Assembly: GCF_003711515.1 (NCBI RefSeq)
Contig: NW_021167079.1
Span: 919,471 to 983,470, forward strand
Source: Sodiomyces alkalinus F11
Lineage: Eukaryota > Ascomycota > Sordariomycetes > Glomerellales > Plectosphaerellaceae
Length of the DNA stretch: 64,000 nucleotides
Reading direction: 5' to 3'
Within the stretch, counting starts at the first letter, position 1; each line of letters opens with the position of its first letter. The notes under the pieces are model-generated. The model searched no databases. It was not told the origin of the DNA and saw only the letters and a list, made by a program, of their open reading frames with translations. A program made the position numbers and the translations under genes. Of this stretch, positions 58,505-64,000 are shown one piece after another.

Positions 58505-58765
58505 TTCGAAGAGTACGGTGTAACACTCACCTTGCTATTTTGTTTCCCTGCCGTGGGTAGAGGTATTCTTTGCAGGTTCGAAGAGTTATGGTGTTCCCAC
58601 GGATAGGCAGATGAGACTCGAGAGATGACTAAGGCCTGGTTTTTTCTTTCTTGGTTCGAGGAGTTAGCGGGTGTTCCCTACAGATGGGCAGGGGACAGCT
58701 GGACTGTCCCGATTTGCTTTTCTCCAGATTCGAGGAGTTATGGTGTGCTCCCTAAGGTAGGTACC
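58505..58765 (+). repeat. Four degenerate repeats of about 75 bases
   Basis: The motif TTCGAAGAGTTATGGTGT and variants recur at 58505, 58577, 58655 and 58729, spaced 72, 78 and 74 bases. Around it, a T-rich run before the motif and a TCCCTACxGATGGGCAG-like part after it recur in two or more copies. Not coding. Confidence 0.7.
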
Positions 58766-61700
58766 CATGTGTGGCGTATTAGCGGAGCAAGATCGTGGGT
58801 AGAGGAAAGATCGAACATCGGATTTTTTTTCCAAGCTCCGAGATGCGGTCGAAATGGCATCAATATTCTCAGATATATTAAGAAAAGAACTTTAATCCAT
58901 ATAAGTCTCCCTTTGCCCCATAAACTGCTATTTAACGCTACTTAAACTGGCCGCGGCAGCGCAAAATGCTCAAAAAGGGGTTCAAGTGATATCTCTCATT
59001 TACGTCCACGTCCCTATTCGTACAAAGTATCGTCGTGACCGGTTCACGGAGCTACTTCGTATCTAGGCGCAGATCTAGGAAGGCCTGGAGGAAGGGAGGG
59101 GCGGGTTCGGAGAGAAATGTCTAAGACCTGTCGCTGGGGCCCTGGGGGGGAGCATGCAGTCCTGAACACCATGTGGCTGGCTAGCAGTGGGAAGGAGAGG
59201 CCAGAGACTGCGCTCGCGTCAGGATACCAACACCCTACCATGGGGGACGTGATATCCGATCGGATACTGCCCCGTACCATACAACTGGACAAGCCACATG
59301 TTTTTTTTTTCCTTTTTTTTTTTTGTCTTCTGGGGAGTCCACGTTGGCACGGCTCAACAGCACTCCAACAGTCTCAGGGTCAGCAAAAACATTTGCTCCA
59401 GTCATTACAGTGCGTGTTGTCTTGCGACCAACAGAAGTGCATTTAAGTGTCGTGGAATAAACGTGACCTGCGCATGTCCGTACGAACTCCTCCTCAGCCC
59501 TCAGCACCCGGCCTGGCGGAACAACTTGATGAGTAAGTGTTTATGATTGGATATTTTGCGGAAAGTTGACTGGCTGTTGGGTATCTAACAACATCAACGC
59601 GCATTTTGTCTTCTATCTTCTTTGTTTTGTGTTTTGTTTTTGTGACAGCCATGCTTTCTTGTGGAAACCGGCTACTCCCCGAGTCGATGCAAGCTTTGTT
59701 TTTCGGGTTTGGCAGGCAAGTTGGGTGTTTTGTGAAAGGAGGGGTTTAACGTGACGCAGGTGACGAATGGTTGTTCCCGGTGGTTCAAGACATGCATAAC
59801 TTGTGTGCACCATGTCGTAGCACTGAACCATTGGACCGTGAAAAAGGGAGACAAGATTGCGAGGAAGAAAAAAAGAAAAAAAGTTTAAAGGTAGCCAAAC
59901 AAGAAAGAAGGGGAAAGAAAATAAAGGGGCCGAGGGAAGGGACCGAAGATAGTTGAGGGAACTGTACGGATAGAGTGGATGTGTTCGTTGGTGCGGTGCC
60001 ACAATGATCGATCTCGCGATCTTCCCCAGATTTCTTCGTACTCCACTACCTTGGTAGCTATAAGACCGCCGCAGGTGCTTCGTCTGTATCGTGGTTGGAA
60101 AATCCGAGATTTCGTCCAAGGTAGGGTAGGGCATGACGATGGGAATTCAAAGCTGGCTGGCTGGACTGTCACCAATTCCCGGACATGGATGGCACAGACG
60201 CAGACTGACAAGGATCCGTATTTACCAGATAAAATCCCGTTGGCCGACATTGGGGGAGGGCAAATTATACAAATTGACCAACCAAGGTCGGGAAATTGAG
60301 TACAATATTTCCGTGGCAGCCGTGACAAGGGATACCAAGGAATCCTCCCGCACACGGCGTCACTAAGGCAAGGCCAAGGCCACTCTGTGGCTCGAGTGTT
60401 ATTCAGGTCACCAAGGGCCGAAATAAAGTGACGGCGATAAGAAAAAAAACAGCGGCCAATCGGCTCGGCAGTTTGTCTTTCCCCAGACACTCCATCTCGG
60501 TCACCCATGGCCCTAGTTTCAGTCGACAGTCCCATTCAGCGCCTACCTTACTTGCATACTTCGACAGGACGGAAACGGACAATGAAGTAGCTGGACACCA
60601 AGTATTTGATGGCTATGCGATCCGACAAAAAGGCGCGGCATGAGATGAGTGGTAAGGAAGATACTGGGAATGGTGGGCATCGTTGGATGACTGCCCGGAC
60701 CAACGGGGACCATTACCATGGACCAGGAATGCCCATGGATAAAGTCAGAGTATCGATGAGGGGGTGCAGATATGCCTTGCCAAGTTCGCCGACCGAGCAG
60801 AGAAGAAAGGCATACTTAAGTTGTATGTTATAGAGACAAGGGAAACATCATACAACGTACCCCCCATTTCTTATTGGGGGTTGCTGGTGGGGGCATATTG
60901 CTTATTCCTCTCGCGGGCCGATGAGGGGCGGGCGGGAGCTGGTCCGGAGAAGACCAAATAAAAGGCAATAGGAGGTGAGTTGGGGGAAGAAGAAAGGGGG
61001 GGGAAACTAGGAGGGGAAAAGAAAAAAAAAGAAGAAAAAAATGAAAAAAATGAATTGTAGCTCCGACCAAGAGCTTGGCTGTTAGAATTCTTTATGCGCT
61101 TTTACGTGTTAATCGGGACCTTTTTTCCCCTTGCCGTTGAACCCCGGTCGCCGTATAAATTGCACGTACAACTGTAAACCATCCCTGCTCTCAGGTGCCG
61201 GTGAGCGCATATCTTTTTCTTTTTTCGAAACACCATACCATTATAGAGGGGTTCAATTCTACAGGACCACCATGAGATGGCGATGTGCGAGTGGTGGGAC
61301 TCAGGGATGTTCAACAAGGATATCAAGATGCGAAGGTGAGAATCAACACATGACCAGAAACAATGATTGATCTGATCAACCGATCGGGAGGTTCATTAAT
61401 TTTTTTCTTTCTTCTTTCTTTGTCCCAATTTGACTCGATCACAGTGCTGTCTTTCTTACCAGTGTCTGTGCCTGTGCCTCCTGTCCCGTCTTGTCCACCT
61501 CTGCCCCTGGCGATGACGCCCGGCCCAGAGCGAGGTGATCAGAAGAGAAGGTCGAGATTCGTAAGGGGCACGGGTTATACAAGTCCAGTCGGGCATTGAC
61601 ATGAATAGTAAGGTAGGGGGAAAAAAAATCAACTCTAACTTAATATCTCAACAACACGACTAATACCTGCCACTGTCCACCTACCTACTATGATAATGGA

Positions 61701-63139
61701 AATCGGGTAGAGTCAAGGTATCAACAACATCACTTGGTCCTGTCCACGCGCCGAGTGTTGAAAACAATAAAACAAAAGAAATCATAAACAAATTAAGAAA
61801 GAAAAAAAGAAGAAAAAAAGAAAGAAAAAGCAAAGATACCAACCCACACAGCCCAAAAACAAGCAAACATGGATCGGGAAAGACCCCCGTCAACTCTCAA
61901 GATCGACACCGGCTCAGCTGCCTCGTTCGCCATCATATCATTTATGAGGAATAGTGGATTTACGAGCGTCTTCCAGCCGACCTAGCGGGCCCTCTCCTGC
62001 AGCCTACAGGTGACAAGTGCCCGGTCTGACAGGGAACAGGGGGTGGATCGACAGCCTTTCCCGCCTGCAACTGCAACCTCGACTGCAAGCTCGGTCCAAT
62101 GCAACCCTCGGCCTTGACCTTGACACGACGGCACCTGCTGGTGGAGGTGGTGGAAGTGGGAAAGGGAGGGGATGCGGGTTGATAGCTAGGTAAGACGCTC
62201 CAGGTACTAGTGGGTATGATGTGGGCATACTTCGTGAATCCCTATGGGCATGGAGAAATCTAGTGAGACATGGACATGGGTTGTTCCCACGCAATCAAGG
62301 ACAAGCAAAAAAAAAAGCAAAAGATGTGCGTAGGTATGTATGTCTCTGTGTGTCTGTGTCTGCTGGTGGGGAGGGGGGGTTCGCGGTGGCAGAGTTGCAA
62401 GCGTGGGAAGCCCGGACGCTGGGAGCAAAGCTGAGAGTTGGGTCCGTCCTACACTTCCCCATGAGATGGATGGGCATATTTGCTCCCCTGTCCCAGCAAA
62501 GACTTTTGCTTCCTGCTTGCTGCTTGATGTACCCCAGTTTCGACAGCCTCCCCATCAAGTTGTGTGTGTACATATGATGGACTGACTTGGTTCAAATACC
62601 CAGGGCCCAGGGATGGATGGGCACTGGGCCTGGCAGGGGGTTCATTTCCATGTCGACATTTCTGGCTTAGACTGTCTCTCTTTCGGTCTCTCAACCCCCA
62701 GTGCCGTCCCCTCTCGTTCTCCTTTGTCCACAGTGATCTCATCACCAAAACACCCTTGTCCTGCCCTCCATCTGGCGTGGAGTTAGATCTACGTACGTGG
62801 AGTGGATGGAGGAGGACGAGGAACGCCGGCAGGCGTGCATGATATAAGTCCTCGTTCTCCTTCACGCCTTTACCACGCTCTTTTGCCTCGCCCTTCGTCG
62901 TTGTGATTCCCTCCCCTCTCTCGTGGTAACAGACGGGCAAAGCCACGACAAGGCACGATCGAAAGTCAAGGCCAGACGAGACAAGACATCGACAGGCCGG
63001 GTGTGAAACTGAAACCGTGAAACCACATTCTTTTTCATCGACCTCTTCCCACGCCTCCTATACAACCCTTCTCATTCATTCGTCTTCTGGGTACTAGTAA
63101 GGATCGTTGCCAGTGTCAGGGTCCCTTTTCCCTCCTTTA

Positions 63140-63167
63140 TTATTATTATTATTCTTCTTCTTCTTCC
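63140..63167 (+). repeat. TTA and TTC microsatellite in a leader
   Basis: Six TTA-phase triplets run into four TTC triplets about 100 bases before the receptor start codon. Confidence 0.85.
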
Positions 63168-63262
63168 CTGTCCGCACAAAAGAAGCCCGACGCGTCTTCT
63201 ACCGCTCAACGATCCCCGTTCTCGACATCCGGTCGGACAGCGTTACTACCCCCGAAATAGCA

Positions 63263-64000
63263 ATGAGCGAAACAGCAATGAGCGAAACAGCCAACTGGGA
63301 TGGCCTCGGCGTCTTCTGGACGGCCTTCGCCTCAGGCTGGACGGCCCTCCTGATCGCTGGCATGGCCTTCCTGCACCGGCGACGTCACATGCCGATCCTG
63401 CGCATCCGCGGCCTCCCGCTCTCCTTCTGCGCCATCCTCTTCCTGCACGCCTACTGGCTCGCCGTCCAGCTGGGCTACGTCTACGGCCACCTGATGCCCA
63501 ACGGCGTCGAGTACTGGATCATGGGCATCTATTTTCCTTTCGGCGTCGCCCTCTTCCACGCTTCCAATAGCCAGTTCCTCCACGTGGCCAAGCGCCAGAA
63601 GAAGTATGCCCAGCTCGCCTTGCCTGCCGGTAGCGGGAAGAAGCCGGGCCAGCACCAACGCCAGCAGCACCAGCAGCAGCAGCTCGCGAAGAAGAAGACG
63701 TCGTCGTCCAAGTGGCCTCTCGTTGGCAAGTTTCGGCGGTACGATTATACCACCAAGATGCTGGCGGTTGTTTGTGCGGGCATGACGTTCCAGGTGAGTT
63801 CATGTTCGCTTTGTCCTAGTTTCTCGGACCAAAAGAAAAAAAAGCCGAAACGGAAGGATGAGAGGAACATATTCAGAAAGACTGAATATGACTGACTGAC
63901 CTGGTGGTTCTGGATTAGTTCGCCTTGACGCTTGTCATGTACCTCGTCTCTCGCAAGTTCCACCCTTCCTTCGGCATTCCCGGGACCGAAGTCACAGGGA
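63263..64000 (+). CDS. Seven-helix receptor-like protein, 5' part (GprK/RGS type)
   Basis: Exon 1 (63263-63793) codes 177 residues; after an intron (63794-63918, branch-like GACTGACTGAC) the next exon runs off the window. Visible membrane helices are FWTAFASGWTALLIAGMAFL, LPLSFCAILFLHAYWLAVQL and YWIMGIYFPFGVALFHASN, and a fourth helix begins at ML AVVCAGMTFQFALTLVMYLV. The segment GVEYWIMGIYFPFGVALFHASNS is typical of fungal receptors that carry an RGS domain C-terminally, such as Aspergillus GprK, but the RGS part is outside the window. A loop with a Gln/His run lies at about 135-150. The start region has a 15-base tandem duplication that repeats the first five codons. Confidence 0.65.

Larger units (their letters stand above)
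57286..63262. other. Six-kilobase stretch without a supportable gene
   Basis: No frame shows a recognisable motif or protein-like composition over more than about 100 residues. The stretch holds many T-rich or A-rich tracts (58427-58447, 59300-59325, 61020-61050), a run of G at 58447-58457, the degenerate repeat at 58505-58765, and a TTATTA/TTCTTC microsatellite at 63140-63167. It may include a long upstream regulatory region or leader of the receptor gene, or non-coding RNA. Confidence 0.5.

Noticed and set aside
58427..58606. Small frame with hydrophobic run near the poly-T tract
   Set aside because: Its Phe and Gly runs come from T and G homopolymers, not from a protein.

Overview
The window is from a filamentous ascomycete (Pezizomycotina, probably Sordariomycetes). 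The evidence is short GT-AG introns with CTGAC-like branch sites, GC-rich coding sequence in AT-richer intergenic DNA, and gene families typical of moulds. Nineteen genes can be supported, fourteen of them recognisable by family. Exon joins were worked out by hand and keep the reading frame. There are two clear pseudogenes and one probable unrecognised broken gene.

Layout. 0-1.5 kb: 3' part of a GT2 cellulose-synthase-like transferase. 2.8-3.3 kb: broken PL3 pectate lyase. 3.5-12.5 kb: a secreted GH31 alpha-glucosidase (-) and a maltose-type MFS permease (+), divergent, with a broken unknown gene between them; this looks like an alpha-glucoside utilisation locus. 14.0 kb: inositol oxygenase. 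16.9-19.8 kb: CAS1-type membrane O-acetyltransferase. 21.0-22.5 kb: pyruvate dehydrogenase E2 (-). 24.7-38.6 kb: a housekeeping block of Sec7 ARF-GEF, an Hsm3/PSMD5-like proteasome chaperone (-), RNA polymerase III subunit Rpc31, nucleoporin Nup49 (-) and the polyadenylation factor Fip1. 38.9-40.3 kb: an unrecognised protein (-). 40.9-44.1 kb: remains of a quinate cluster, namely a disabled qutG/qa-x-like pseudogene beside an intact qutC/qa-4-like 3-dehydroshikimate dehydratase. 45.9-49.7 kb: four unrecognised small single-pass membrane proteins in a row on the + strand, the best candidate here for an undescribed system. 50.1-52.7 kb: an SDR-like protein and a probable GPI-anchored Cys-rich protein (both -). 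52.7-55.7 kb: gene-free, with an AT-rich tandem repeat. 55.7-57.3 kb: GT4 glycosyltransferase. 57.3-63.3 kb: about 6 kb without a supportable gene, with a second degenerate repeat. 63.3-64 kb: start of a seven-helix receptor, probably the RGS-GPCR (GprK) type.

The functional themes are sugar and plant-derived carbon use (alpha-glucosidase with permease, pectate lyase relic, quinate relic, inositol oxygenase) set among conserved housekeeping genes. No tRNA, rRNA, intact transposon or CRISPR array was recognised by eye.
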